NCBI RefSeq assembly: GCF_014651515.1
Contig: NZ_BMXA01000003.1
Span: forward strand, 1-64,000
Direction: 5' to 3'
Length of the DNA: 64,000 nucleotides
Source of the DNA: Arenicella chitinivorans
Lineage (GTDB): Bacteria; Pseudomonadota; Gammaproteobacteria; Arenicellales; Arenicellaceae
This document shows positions 33,445-41,176 of the stretch, in pieces. A program made the position numbers and the translations under genes. The notes beneath the pieces are model-generated. The model had not been told where the DNA came from. It made no database searches and saw only the letters and a list, made by a program, of their open reading frames with translations. Position 1 is the first letter of the stretch, and the number at the start of each line of letters is the position of its first letter.

Positions 33445-33878
33445 TACCAAGAACCGATCCGCCATTTAGGCAAGTTAGGCGTGTCTTCGATATCGGTTGG
33501 CTCACTCTCGATATTGCCGTCAGAGTCGGTCTCTTCGATATACTGATTCGGGCCGGCGGAATGTTGTATTTCGATTTGATAAACCTGACCACTCTCGCGG
33601 CGTGATTCTTTGATCTTGGTGGTGCCGAACAGGCGACCAGATTTTTTTTGTTCCTTGCCGTCAGTGACAGCACTGTCATTCTGGGGCTGCGCTTGTTCGT
33701 TGGCTTCAGCTTCGGCAATTTGTTCCGCTGTGGCAGGTTCCCCTTTGGTGTCTTGCCCGAGCGTCGGCGGTGGTGCGGTTTCGGCGTGACTCAATTGTAC
33801 CGGGGCGGTCGCCATAGATACGCCGGCGGCAAGTAACAAAACAGATAAGCTTGATTTACACATGGGTACGCTCCGCAT
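33444..33878 (-). CDS. DUF2782-family exported protein beside polA
   Basis: A 144-residue protein with a signal peptide (cleavage near HAE, about residue 33), an Ala/Gln/Glu-rich linker and a C-terminal domain with the pattern GQVYQIEIQHSAGPNQYIEE, TDSDGNIE and PKWRIGSW. This matches the small DUF2782 family that lies divergent from polA in Pseudomonas and relatives. Function unknown. Two starts are possible, 33878 and 33863, each with GGAG at a suitable distance; the longer is given. It is probably co-translated with the following gene. Confidence 0.75.
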   Translation of the reverse strand: MRSVPMCKSSLSVLLLAAGVSMATAPVQLSHAETAPPPTLGQDTKGEPATAEQIAEAEANEQAQPQNDSAVTDGKEQKKSGRLFGTTKIKESRRESGQVYQIEIQHSAGPNQYIEETDSDGNIESEPTDIEDTPNLPKWRIGSW

Positions 33879-34034
33879 GACATTAACTCCGCTCGCGAAA
33901 AGCTCTAGGATTAGAGTTCGTGATCGGAGTCGACTTAACTATCATGTTATCATATCCGCTTGAAATCGAAAGGGCATCACCGCACTCTGGCAGTGCTTGA
34001 CCCTTGCTACCAGACGCCAACATTCCAGACTACC

Positions 34035-36743
34035 ATGAAGCAACCCGAGTTGATCCTGATCGACGGTTCGTCCTATCTGTACCGTGCCTTCTATGTGCCT
34101 CAATTAAAGCGCATGCAAACCACTTCAGGTCAGCCGACAGGTGCTGTTTTTGGCATCATTAATATGATCAAGAGCCTAATGAGTGAGTATCCCGAGTCTC
34201 ATATCGTGGCGGTGTTTGATGCCAAGGGTAAGAATTTTCGCCATGACCTATACGAAGACTACAAGGCGAACCGACCACCGATGCCGGACGAACTACGCAG
34301 TCAGATCGATTTTGTGCACCGAGGTATCAAGGCCATGGGTTTGCCCTTGGTCGCGATTACCGGTGTGGAAGCAGATGACGTCATCGGTACATATGCAAAG
34401 CAGGCCAGTGAAAAAGGCAAAACAGTTTTGGTTGCCAGCGGTGACAAGGACCTGGCTCAGATTGTGAATGACCGCGTGAATCTGATTGATACCATGAAGA
34501 AGGTGATTATGGATGTTGACGGCGTGGTCGAGAAGTTTGGCGTACGGCCAGATCAGATTATCGATTTTCTGACCCTGACTGGCGACACCTCAGACAATAT
34601 TCCCGGTGTGCCAAAAGTTGGGCCAAAGACCGCGGTTAAGTGGTTGAGCGAATACGACACACTGGATGGCGTGATCGAGAATGCAGATCAGATTGGCGGC
34701 AAAGTCGGTGAGAACCTGCGTGAATTTATTCCACAGCTACCGTTGTCTAAGGACTTGGTGACCATTCGCTGCGAATTGGAGTTGGATCCGGCGCTCGAAG
34801 AGTTGCATGCGAAGGAGCCCGACACGGATACGCTGATCGATATTTATCAAACCCTACAATTCAAGAAATGGCTGGGTGAACTGGGTGAGACGCTCCAGGC
34901 TGGCAGTGGTGCTGCCCAGATAGGCGAATTTAAACCCGGAAAGTACAGCACCATACTGAACGAATCCGAGTTTGAAGACTGGCTAAGTCGACTGGCTTCG
35001 AGCGAGGGGTTTGCCTTCGATACGGAAACCACGTCGGTGCACGCGCAAGCCGCCGAGCTGGTTGGGTTGTCGTTCGCCATCAACGCGGGCGAGGCGGCGT
35101 ATGTGCCGGTCGCGCACAGCTATCTTGGTGCGCCTGATCAACTCGATCGTGACTGGGTCTTGCAGAAACTGAAACCGCTGCTCGAAGATCCGAATTTACC
35201 GAAGATTGGCCAGAATCTTAAGTATGACATGAGCGTGCTGGCAAATTATTCGATTAGTATGCAAGGTGTCCAATTCGACACCATGTTGGAATCGTATGTA
35301 CTCAATAGTGTGAGTTCGCGCCATGATATGGACACGCTCTCGGAAACGCATCTCGGCCACACTCCAGTGCCGTTTACGGAAGTCGCCGGCAAGGGAAAAT
35401 CGCAGCTGACCTTTGATCAGATAGAATTGGAGACAGCATCGCGTTATGCGGCGGAAGACGCCGATGTGACTTTGCGTTTGCACCACGTCTTGATGCCACA
35501 GCTTACGGCCAAGCCAGGATTACACAAAATTTTTACTGAACTCGAGATGCCGTTGGTGAGTGTGCTGTCTCGCATTGAAGATAACGGCGTGTTGATTGAT
35601 GATGCGATGCTGTTACAGCAAAGCCAGCAGTTGGCGATGAGTATGCAGCAAAGTGAGTCTCGCGCCTATGAGCTGGCCGAGGGCGAATTTAACCTGGCTT
35701 CGCCGAAGCAGATCCAGGAAATTTTGTACGATCGAATGGGCTTGCCAGTCTTGAGAAAGACCCCGAAAGGCGCACCGTCGACAGCCGAAGATGTGTTGCA
35801 GGAGCTGGCGCTGGATCACGAACTGCCGCGTTTGATTCTGGAGCACCGCAGTTTGGGAAAGCTAAAGTCCACTTACACCGATAAGCTGCCGACCATGATC
35901 AACCGTCGCACTGGACGAGTTCATACCTCATATCATCAGGCGGTGGCCGCCACCGGGCGGCTGTCGTCGAGCGACCCGAATCTACAAAATATTCCGATAC
36001 GCACCCTAGAAGGTCGGCGTATACGGGAAGCGTTTATCGCCGAACCCGGTTGTCATATTGTGGCGGCTGATTACTCGCAGATCGAATTGCGGATCATGGC
36101 GCACCTGTCCGCCGATGCCACGTTGCTGGATGCCTTTCAGCATGGGCTAGACATCCATCGCGCTACCGCCGCAGAAATCTTTTCGGCGCCGTTAGACGAC
36201 GTCACCGACGAACAGCGGCGCCATTCAAAGGCGGTCAACTTCGGTTTGATTTACGGGATGTCTGCGTTCGGTTTGGCGAAGCAGTTAAATGTGGAGCGCA
36301 AGCAGGCGCAAAGTTATATTGATCAGTACTTTGAACGGTACCCGGGCGTCAAAGCCTATATGGAAAATACCCGAGAATCCGCTCGCGAGCGCGGGTTTGT
36401 TGAAACGGTGTTTGGTCGTCGTTTGTATCTACCGGACATCAACGCCAAAAACCACAACGTAAGGCAATATGCAGAACGTACCGCAATTAATGCACCGATG
36501 CAGGGCACTGCCGCCGATATCATCAAGATGGCAATGATTGCCGTGGATCAATGGATTCGAGCTGAGGCACCGCAGATCAAGATGGTGATGCAGGTGCACG
36601 ACGAGCTGGTGTTCGAAGTGCCGGACAGTATGTTAGACAGTGGAATTGCGTCGATTCGAGATATCATGCAGCAGGTGGCCAAATTGGATGTCCCGCTGTT
36701 AGTCGACGTAGGAAATGGCAGTAATTGGGCGCAAGCTCATTAA
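34035..36743 (+). CDS. polA: DNA polymerase I
   Basis: A 902-residue polymerase for Okazaki-fragment maturation and repair. The 5' nuclease domain (about 1-305) starts LILIDGSSYLYRAFY and includes LTGDTSDNIPGVPKVGPKTA. The 3'-5' exonuclease keeps its catalytic acids (FDTETTSV; YAAEDADVT). The polymerase has DYSQIELRIMAH and QVHDELVFE. All three activities appear intact. The ATG at 34035 gives the family N-terminus; the frame is open back to 33960 without family similarity. It is divergent from DUF2782 and convergent with engB, as in other gammaproteobacteria, but two cell-wall-type genes intervene. Confidence 0.97.
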   Translation: MKQPELILIDGSSYLYRAFYVPQLKRMQTTSGQPTGAVFGIINMIKSLMSEYPESHIVAVFDAKGKNFRHDLYEDYKANRPPMPDELRSQIDFVHRGIKAMGLPLVAITGVEADDVIGTYAKQASEKGKTVLVASGDKDLAQIVNDRVNLIDTMKKVIMDVDGVVEKFGVRPDQIIDFLTLTGDTSDNIPGVPKVGPKTAVKWLSEYDTLDGVIENADQIGGKVGENLREFIPQLPLSKDLVTIRCELELDPALEELHAKEPDTDTLIDIYQTLQFKKWLGELGETLQAGSGAAQIGEFKPGKYSTILNESEFEDWLSRLASSEGFAFDTETTSVHAQAAELVGLSFAINAGEAAYVPVAHSYLGAPDQLDRDWVLQKLKPLLEDPNLPKIGQNLKYDMSVLANYSISMQGVQFDTMLESYVLNSVSSRHDMDTLSETHLGHTPVPFTEVAGKGKSQLTFDQIELETASRYAAEDADVTLRLHHVLMPQLTAKPGLHKIFTELEMPLVSVLSRIEDNGVLIDDAMLLQQSQQLAMSMQQSESRAYELAEGEFNLASPKQIQEILYDRMGLPVLRKTPKGAPSTAEDVLQELALDHELPRLILEHRSLGKLKSTYTDKLPTMINRRTGRVHTSYHQAVAATGRLSSSDPNLQNIPIRTLEGRRIREAFIAEPGCHIVAADYSQIELRIMAHLSADATLLDAFQHGLDIHRATAAEIFSAPLDDVTDEQRRHSKAVNFGLIYGMSAFGLAKQLNVERKQAQSYIDQYFERYPGVKAYMENTRESARERGFVETVFGRRLYLPDINAKNHNVRQYAERTAINAPMQGTAADIIKMAMIAVDQWIRAEAPQIKMVMQVHDELVFEVPDSMLDSGIASIRDIMQQVAKLDVPLLVDVGNGSNWAQAH

Positions 36744-36835
36744 CTGTCCTCTGCGTGACTGACAGTCATTCCAACCTGTTTTAGAATCGCGGGCCAAGCT
36801 GCAGATTATTTAGTTTAGATCTCCTTATTGTGTGT

Positions 36836-37948
36836 ATGAAAACCTTTAATTTTCGCATCGTTGTCCCAGCCGTGACGGTGGCGCTGTATGTCGCTTCGGC
36901 GTTCGCTAATGTTGCCATCGCGCAATCCTCGCCAGCCGTATCGCTGGTTGATGTTGCTGCACAGATCGATGCGGGTCAGTGGCGTGCGGCCGAACGGAAT
37001 CTCCAAGCGATGTTGAAGGCCGACCCATCGCGACTTGAGTACTACGTTAACCTGGCGGCTTTGTATGCGCGTCAAGGTAAACTGAATCAGGCCAAAGTGA
37101 GTTTGCAACAGGGTTTGCAAGCGGATCAACATGCTGCAATGTTGTGGGCAGGGTTGCAGCGTATCAATGGCGCGTTAGCCGCCAACGCTTATCAGCGTGC
37201 GTTGGACAAAAATGAACCAGATTTGGCCTTAAAGGCGGTACAGCTCCCAGTTGTGCGCACGCTGGCGTCGGAAACAAGGTCTGAAATCGCTATACCTGAG
37301 TCGTTCGCTAAGCCAGAGATGCCAAGTCCCGAGGCGCACAACGCAGAAGTTGCGGCATTGACCGCTGAACTAGCGGCACAAAAGCGGCATTATGAACAAA
37401 AGTTGGATCAGTTGCAGCGTCAAATGAGTGAGCAAGAAGCGGTAATTGCTGAGATGAGAAGCAAGCAATCAGTTCCGGTTCTGGGTCAACACCAGGAATC
37501 CCCTGTGAGTATACCAGTGATGCGTCAGCAAACCGAAGCATCACCCGTCGACCCCACCAGCACACTGGACACCATATCGATTGAAAGTGGGTTGTCATTA
37601 GATCAAGCTGCGATTCAGCATGTACAGCGGTGGGCATCGGCTTGGGCGGCACGTGACAAAGCGGCCTACATTGCGTTTTACGACACAGATTATGCTCCTG
37701 GGGAGTATGTGAATCGCACGCGTTGGTTGCAGCAGACCGACCTATATTTCGCCAATGCGAAACCTATTCAGCTCGATCTTTCGGACTTCGAAGTGATAGA
37801 TCAAGGTGGCTCCGTGGCGGTGACCTTTTCTCAGCACTACCAATCGGCCTCGTTTGATGAAACGTCTCGCAAGAGACTGGTGTTCGTGCTGTCAAATAGT
37901 GACTGGCGCACGGCGAAAATCATCAAAGAACAGACGGTGTCAGGATGA
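36836..37948 (+). CDS. Exported TPR protein with Cds6/SnoaL-like C-terminal domain
   Basis: A 370-residue protein with a signal peptide (cleavage near AIAQ, about 31), TPR-like helices (about 38-110: IDAGQWRAAERNLQAML, YYVNLAALYARQGKLNQAK), a coiled coil (about 165-200) and a SnoaL-like domain from about 255 to the end (WASAWAARDKAAYIAFY, TFSQHYQS). The same C-terminal domain, with TFTQHYAS, is in the L,D-transpeptidase gene whose ATG overlaps this stop (ATGA). The two products probably act on the same envelope target. The start is ATG 36836; GTG 36830 just upstream is less likely. Confidence 0.75.
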   Translation: MKTFNFRIVVPAVTVALYVASAFANVAIAQSSPAVSLVDVAAQIDAGQWRAAERNLQAMLKADPSRLEYYVNLAALYARQGKLNQAKVSLQQGLQADQHAAMLWAGLQRINGALAANAYQRALDKNEPDLALKAVQLPVVRTLASETRSEIAIPESFAKPEMPSPEAHNAEVAALTAELAAQKRHYEQKLDQLQRQMSEQEAVIAEMRSKQSVPVLGQHQESPVSIPVMRQQTEASPVDPTSTLDTISIESGLSLDQAAIQHVQRWASAWAARDKAAYIAFYDTDYAPGEYVNRTRWLQQTDLYFANAKPIQLDLSDFEVIDQGGSVAVTFSQHYQSASFDETSRKRLVFVLSNSDWRTAKIIKEQTVSG

Positions 37949-39189
37949 GTCGAGTACGTTGGGTGGCAGTGTTTGCTGCAATGTGTGGTGCAGCCCCGCT
38001 TGCCGCGGAACAGCTGGTGCAGCCAACCATCACTAGAGACCCAACACATGAGTTGCACGCGGTGGCCTCGAATGGCGATTACGAAGCACAGCTCCTGGCT
38101 GTGATTGACGCAATTCAAAGTGGGCAGTTGAGACAGGCGCTAGAGCAGGCGGACACGCATTTATCCCAGTTTCCCAAGAGTCGAGTAGGACACTTCTTGC
38201 GCGCCGAGGTTCTAATGGCAATGTCGGGGGACACGGCGCTGTTTGGTGCCCGAGCCTCGATTCCGGAAGAGGTGTTACGTGGTCTGGTGCATCAGCTTAA
38301 AAATCGCTGGCAACACCGGCATGACAACGCACAAGCGCTGCACACACGGTTACCGGCAGACTTAGTGTTGATGGGCAAATACCAGCATGTGCTGGTGGCT
38401 GACCTGACGGCTGGCCGGCTGTATGTGTATGCAAATAATGACGGACGCCCGAAGTTAGTCCGTGATTACTATTTAACCATGGGGTCACAAGGCTTTGGTA
38501 AACAGGTCGAGGGCGATAACAAAACCCCGATTGGTATCTACCGAGTGACACGGCATATCGAAGGAAAAGCGTTGCCGGATTTGTACGGCAAAGGTGCTTT
38601 TCCGGTTGATTATCCGAATAGGTACGACCGTTATTTGGGTCGTACCGGCTACGGCATCTGGCTGCATGGCACGCCATCCGACACCTATGCGCGCGCGCCA
38701 TGGTCGAGTGAAGGCTGTTTTGTGTTAAGCAATGATGATTTATTAGACGTGGCGCAGTTTGTGGATGTGCAAGCCCATACTCCGGTGTTGCTCAGCGAGC
38801 AGGTTGCTTGGCTGGATCAACAGGATGCCGCGGCACAACAAGCCGAGTTGTTGGCAGTGATCGCTCGTTGGGAGAAGGACTGGGAGGCAATCGACACGGA
38901 TGCCTTAATTGCTCATTACTCGTCTGAGAATTTTAATCTCGGGCACGGTGATTTCGCGCAATGGGCGGCACGCAAAAAGCAGGTTAATCGCGCTAAGACT
39001 GACATCGACCTAGAATTGGAGATACACAGTCTGTTTCGCTATCCGGGCAAGGCAGCTATGTTCGAAGTCACCTTCACTCAGCATTACGCCAGTAATAACT
39101 TCTCGAATACGGCCGAAAAGCGCCAGTTGTGGCAAAAAAATTCTGCTGGACGCTGGCAAATTATTTTTGAAGGGAAGCCTAAACGGTAA
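37945..39189 (+). CDS. L,D-transpeptidase (YkuD) with Cds6-like C-terminal domain
   Basis: A 414-residue exported enzyme. The signal peptide is about 1-21 (cleavage near LAAE). A short helical TPR-like region follows (about 45-90), then the YkuD catalytic domain (about 145-285) with His241 (GIWLHGTPSD) and nucleophile Cys258 (SSEGCFVLSN). The C-terminal SnoaL-like domain (about 305-410) is shared with the preceding gene. L,D-transpeptidases form 3-3 cross-links in peptidoglycan or attach proteins to it. The 4-base overlap with the upstream gene implies coupled translation. The Cds6-type domain architecture is known in other proteobacteria. Confidence 0.85.
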   Translation: MSRVRWVAVFAAMCGAAPLAAEQLVQPTITRDPTHELHAVASNGDYEAQLLAVIDAIQSGQLRQALEQADTHLSQFPKSRVGHFLRAEVLMAMSGDTALFGARASIPEEVLRGLVHQLKNRWQHRHDNAQALHTRLPADLVLMGKYQHVLVADLTAGRLYVYANNDGRPKLVRDYYLTMGSQGFGKQVEGDNKTPIGIYRVTRHIEGKALPDLYGKGAFPVDYPNRYDRYLGRTGYGIWLHGTPSDTYARAPWSSEGCFVLSNDDLLDVAQFVDVQAHTPVLLSEQVAWLDQQDAAAQQAELLAVIARWEKDWEAIDTDALIAHYSSENFNLGHGDFAQWAARKKQVNRAKTDIDLELEIHSLFRYPGKAAMFEVTFTQHYASNNFSNTAEKRQLWQKNSAGRWQIIFEGKPKR

Positions 39190-39348
39190 ATTGATTTTGA
39201 CTTGAGTTGCGACCACGATACAGTGTCGGGTCGCTAGCTTGTTCTTGTTTTAAGTATGGTGCAGTTATTCTTAACTACAGTACAACAGGCAAGAAAGATG
39301 GAAGAAAAACCTGCCCTTGAAGGGTCTGATGCGTATTTAGAAACTAGA

Positions 39349-39424
39349 TGCCTAGGGTAGGCGAAATACCGTGTGTGAGGTATTCCAAGGGGATGTCGTT
39401 TGGGGGGACTGCCTACCCTAGGCA
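39349..39424. ncRNA. Candidate structured RNA: 14-bp closing stem with nested hairpins
   Basis: tgcctagggtaggc (39349-39362) and gcctaccctaggca (39411-39424) are perfect 14-bp inverted repeats. Inside lie a second stem, aatacc/ggtatt (39365-39370 and 39379-39384), and a short ccaa/ttgg pair enclosing ggggatgtcg, so the transcript could fold as a three-way junction with exposed GGGGAUGU. I recognise no known RNA family and no U-tract follows. A mobile miniature element with 14-bp terminal repeats is the main alternative. Strand is unknown. Confidence 0.4.
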
Positions 39425-39530
39425 ATTCTTTCAAGTGCTACTGAACGCGTCGTTCAATAGCGCCTATATTCGCTGGGTGTTAATAAAATCAGACTAGAAA
39501 GTAGCCGATGCTGGCTAATTGAAGACTTTC

Positions 39531-39547
39531 AAATGATTCTTATTCGC
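39531..39547. promoter_or_regulatory. Fur-box-like sequence
   Basis: aaatgattcttattcgc includes TGATTCT-t-ATTCGCA, which matches 10 of 14 positions of the 7-1-7 Fur pattern TGATAAT-N-ATTATCA. No protein gene lies downstream on the plus strand, so any target would be an unannotated RNA. Weak evidence. Confidence 0.25.
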
Positions 39548-39605
39548 AACCCGTTAAAATCTAACAAGGGGAACGATATGTGAAAATGACTTTCGTTTCA
39601 AGCGT

Positions 39606-39626
39606 GTTTGTAAAAAATTTACAAAC
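39606..39626. repeat. A/T-rich 9-bp inverted repeat near the engB end
   Basis: gtttgtaaa (39606-39614) and tttacaaac (39618-39626) form a perfect dyad with centre aaa, followed by another partial copy tttacaaaa (39631-39639). It could be an operator or a hairpin at the end of the engB transcript, but it has no following U-tract on the minus strand. Confidence 0.4.
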
Positions 39627-39656
39627 TTATTTACAAAACTGTCAATAAAGCCCGTG

Positions 39657-40271
39657 TCAGGCGACTACCCATTCCGCTAATTGTGCCCGCATGGCTTCAA
39701 CCCCGAGGTAGGTTTGGGAGGAAAAAGCTTCGACCCCAAACTGGCCGTTTACCTTGTTCAATTCGCGCTCAACTTCTAGCGTTATCGCGGCGACTCTTCC
39801 ACGTTTAAACTTATCGGCTTTGGTGAGTAGCACCTGGGTTGGCAGATCGGCTTCACTGGCCCAACGCACCATTTGCCAATCCAGATCGGTCAATGGGTGG
39901 CGAACGTCCATAAGCAAGACCAAGACACGTAGATTTGGGCGGCCAGTCAGGTATTCGTGAATGGTTTTCTCCCATTTTTGCTTAACCGCAAGCGGTACTT
40001 GCGCGTAGCCGTAGCCTGGCAGATCGACCAAGCGCGCGTGTTCGCCCATGGAAAAAAAATTTATTTGTTGTGTGCGGCCAGGTACCTTACTGGTCCGCGC
40101 AAGCTTTCGTCGATTACAAATCGCGTTGATGGCACTGGATTTACCCACGTTCGAACGACCGGCGAAAGCAATTTCAACCTGATCATCTTGCGGGAACTGG
40201 TGGGGTTCAGCGGCGCCGAGCAAGAACTCGGGGGCACGCAAAATTTCTGGTAAAGAGCTATTCGTAGACAC
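39657..40271 (-). CDS. engB: Ribosome-biogenesis GTPase EngB (YsxC/YihA)
   Basis: A 204-residue TrmE-Era-EngA-EngB-Septin-class GTPase needed for 50S subunit assembly. G1 is AGRSNVGKSSAIN, G2/G3 are SKVPGRTQQINFF and DLPGYGYAQ, and G4 is TKADK. The protein is basic and lacks other domains, as usual. It converges with the polA-side genes. The cytochrome c4 gene is divergent on its other side, an arrangement common in pseudomonads. Confidence 0.95.
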   Translation of the reverse strand: MSTNSSLPEILRAPEFLLGAAEPHQFPQDDQVEIAFAGRSNVGKSSAINAICNRRKLARTSKVPGRTQQINFFSMGEHARLVDLPGYGYAQVPLAVKQKWEKTIHEYLTGRPNLRVLVLLMDVRHPLTDLDWQMVRWASEADLPTQVLLTKADKFKRGRVAAITLEVERELNKVNGQFGVEAFSSQTYLGVEAMRAQLAEWVVA

Positions 40272-40452
40272 GGGAGATTAATGGGCTGCTGGACATCCAT
40301 TGAGTGTACCAAATACATCGCCTTTAAGTGAGCTGCACGTCATGCTTATTTTCGCTAAAAGCAACCGGCACACTTGAGGCCGTCGGAGCGTCGTGATATA
40401 AAACCCGCCACTAAGAAACGCATTCCTTGAGCCTGTTACTGGAGACTCGTCA

Positions 40453-41073
40453 ATGTTGAAAAAATTATTAGCAATAGCCGGCATTTCGTTATCCGGCATG
40501 GCCATGACGACAATGGCTCTGGCCGCAGGTGATGCCGAGGCGGGAAAAGCAAAATCAGCGGTGTGTGCTGCGTGTCACGGCGCGGCTGGTGTGAGTAGTC
40601 TGCCAATCAACCCAAACTTGGCAGCACAAGTGCCCGGTTATATCAGTGCTCAGTTGAAAGCATTTAAATCTGGTGAGCGTCAAAACGCGATTATGGCGGG
40701 CCAAGTGGCTGCATTGACTGAAGAAGACATGGCGGATCTTGATGCATACTACGCGTCTTTGCCAGCTAGCACCGAAGTCAGCCTAACTGAAGAAGATATT
40801 GAAATGGCGGTCGCTGGTGAGAAATTGTATCGCGGTGGCTTCGCCGAGCGTGGTATTTCAGCGTGTATGGGTTGTCATGGGCCAAGTGGACACGGCATTC
40901 CGATTCACTATCCTCGCGTAGCAGGTCAGCATAAAGGCTACTTGGAGCAGCAACTATTGGCATTTAAGAAGGGTGAGCGCGTGGGCCATGCGGGTATCAT
41001 GAAAAGCGTTGCCTTCAGTTTGTCTGAGCAGCAAATCAAGGAATTATCTGCTTACATGGCGGGGCTGCGATAA
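40453..41073 (+). CDS. Dihaem cytochrome c4
   Basis: A 206-residue periplasmic electron carrier. The signal peptide is about 1-25 (cleavage near ALAAG). Two class-I cytochrome c domains each have a CxxCH site: Cys38/Cys41/His42 (CAACH) and Cys138/Cys141/His142 (CMGCH). Candidate Met ligands are in NAIMAGQVA and GIMKSVAF. Cytochrome c4 feeds cytochrome cbb3-type oxidases. The gene is divergent from engB and ends with a strong terminator. Confidence 0.94.
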   Translation: MLKKLLAIAGISLSGMAMTTMALAAGDAEAGKAKSAVCAACHGAAGVSSLPINPNLAAQVPGYISAQLKAFKSGERQNAIMAGQVAALTEEDMADLDAYYASLPASTEVSLTEEDIEMAVAGEKLYRGGFAERGISACMGCHGPSGHGIPIHYPRVAGQHKGYLEQQLLAFKKGERVGHAGIMKSVAFSLSEQQIKELSAYMAGLR

Positions 41074-41105
41074 GCACACCATCTCGGTAGAGAACAAATA
41101 CCTGA

Positions 41106-41132
41106 AGCGGCCGACATTGGCCGCTTTTTTTT
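41106..41132 (+). terminator. Rho-independent terminator of the cytochrome c4 gene
   Basis: agcggcc (41106-41112) and ggccgct (41119-41125) form a perfect 7-bp G/C-rich stem followed by eight T (41125-41132). It lies 32 bases past the cytochrome stop. Confidence 0.92.
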
Positions 41133-41135
41133 GTG

Positions 41136-41155
41136 CTGCCGAAAATTTTCGGCAG
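41136..41155. promoter_or_regulatory. 20-bp perfect palindrome upstream of the AddB-like gene
   Basis: A fully symmetric 20-mer, ctgccgaaaa followed by ttttcggcag, sits between the cytochrome terminator and the AddB-like start at 41177. A second small dyad, ctcagt/actgag (41157-41162 and 41168-41173), follows directly. The long even palindrome with no T-tract looks more like a dimeric repressor operator than a terminator. It is not a LexA box (CTG-N10-CAG spacing of that consensus has different internal bases). Confidence 0.45.
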
Positions 41156-41176
41156 TCTCAGTGGTAAACTGAGGCC

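Larger units (their letters stand above)
39190..39656. other. 467-base structured intergenic region before engB
   Basis: No protein gene is supported. It lies between the L,D-transpeptidase and the convergent engB, in the polA-engB interval that carries Spot 42 (spf) in E. coli and ErsA in Pseudomonas. It contains a nested inverted-repeat structure (39349-39424), an imperfect 10-bp hairpin (39438-39460, loop cgt), a Fur-box-like site (39531-39547), a GGGG-containing ribosome-binding-like motif followed by ATG TGA (39569-39583), and an A/T palindrome (39606-39626). Confidence 0.55.

Noticed and set aside
39301-39362. Hammerhead-like ctgatg stretch upstream of the nested hairpin
   Set aside because: The core CUGANGA is not complete (the last core A is C) and the required GAAA and NUH elements are not in the right arrangement.
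39190-39656. Spot 42, ErsA, 6S or CsrC RNA at the polA-engB gap
   Set aside because: I compared by eye with what I remember of those RNAs and found no matching conserved segment. Only the genomic position agrees, so no family name is given.
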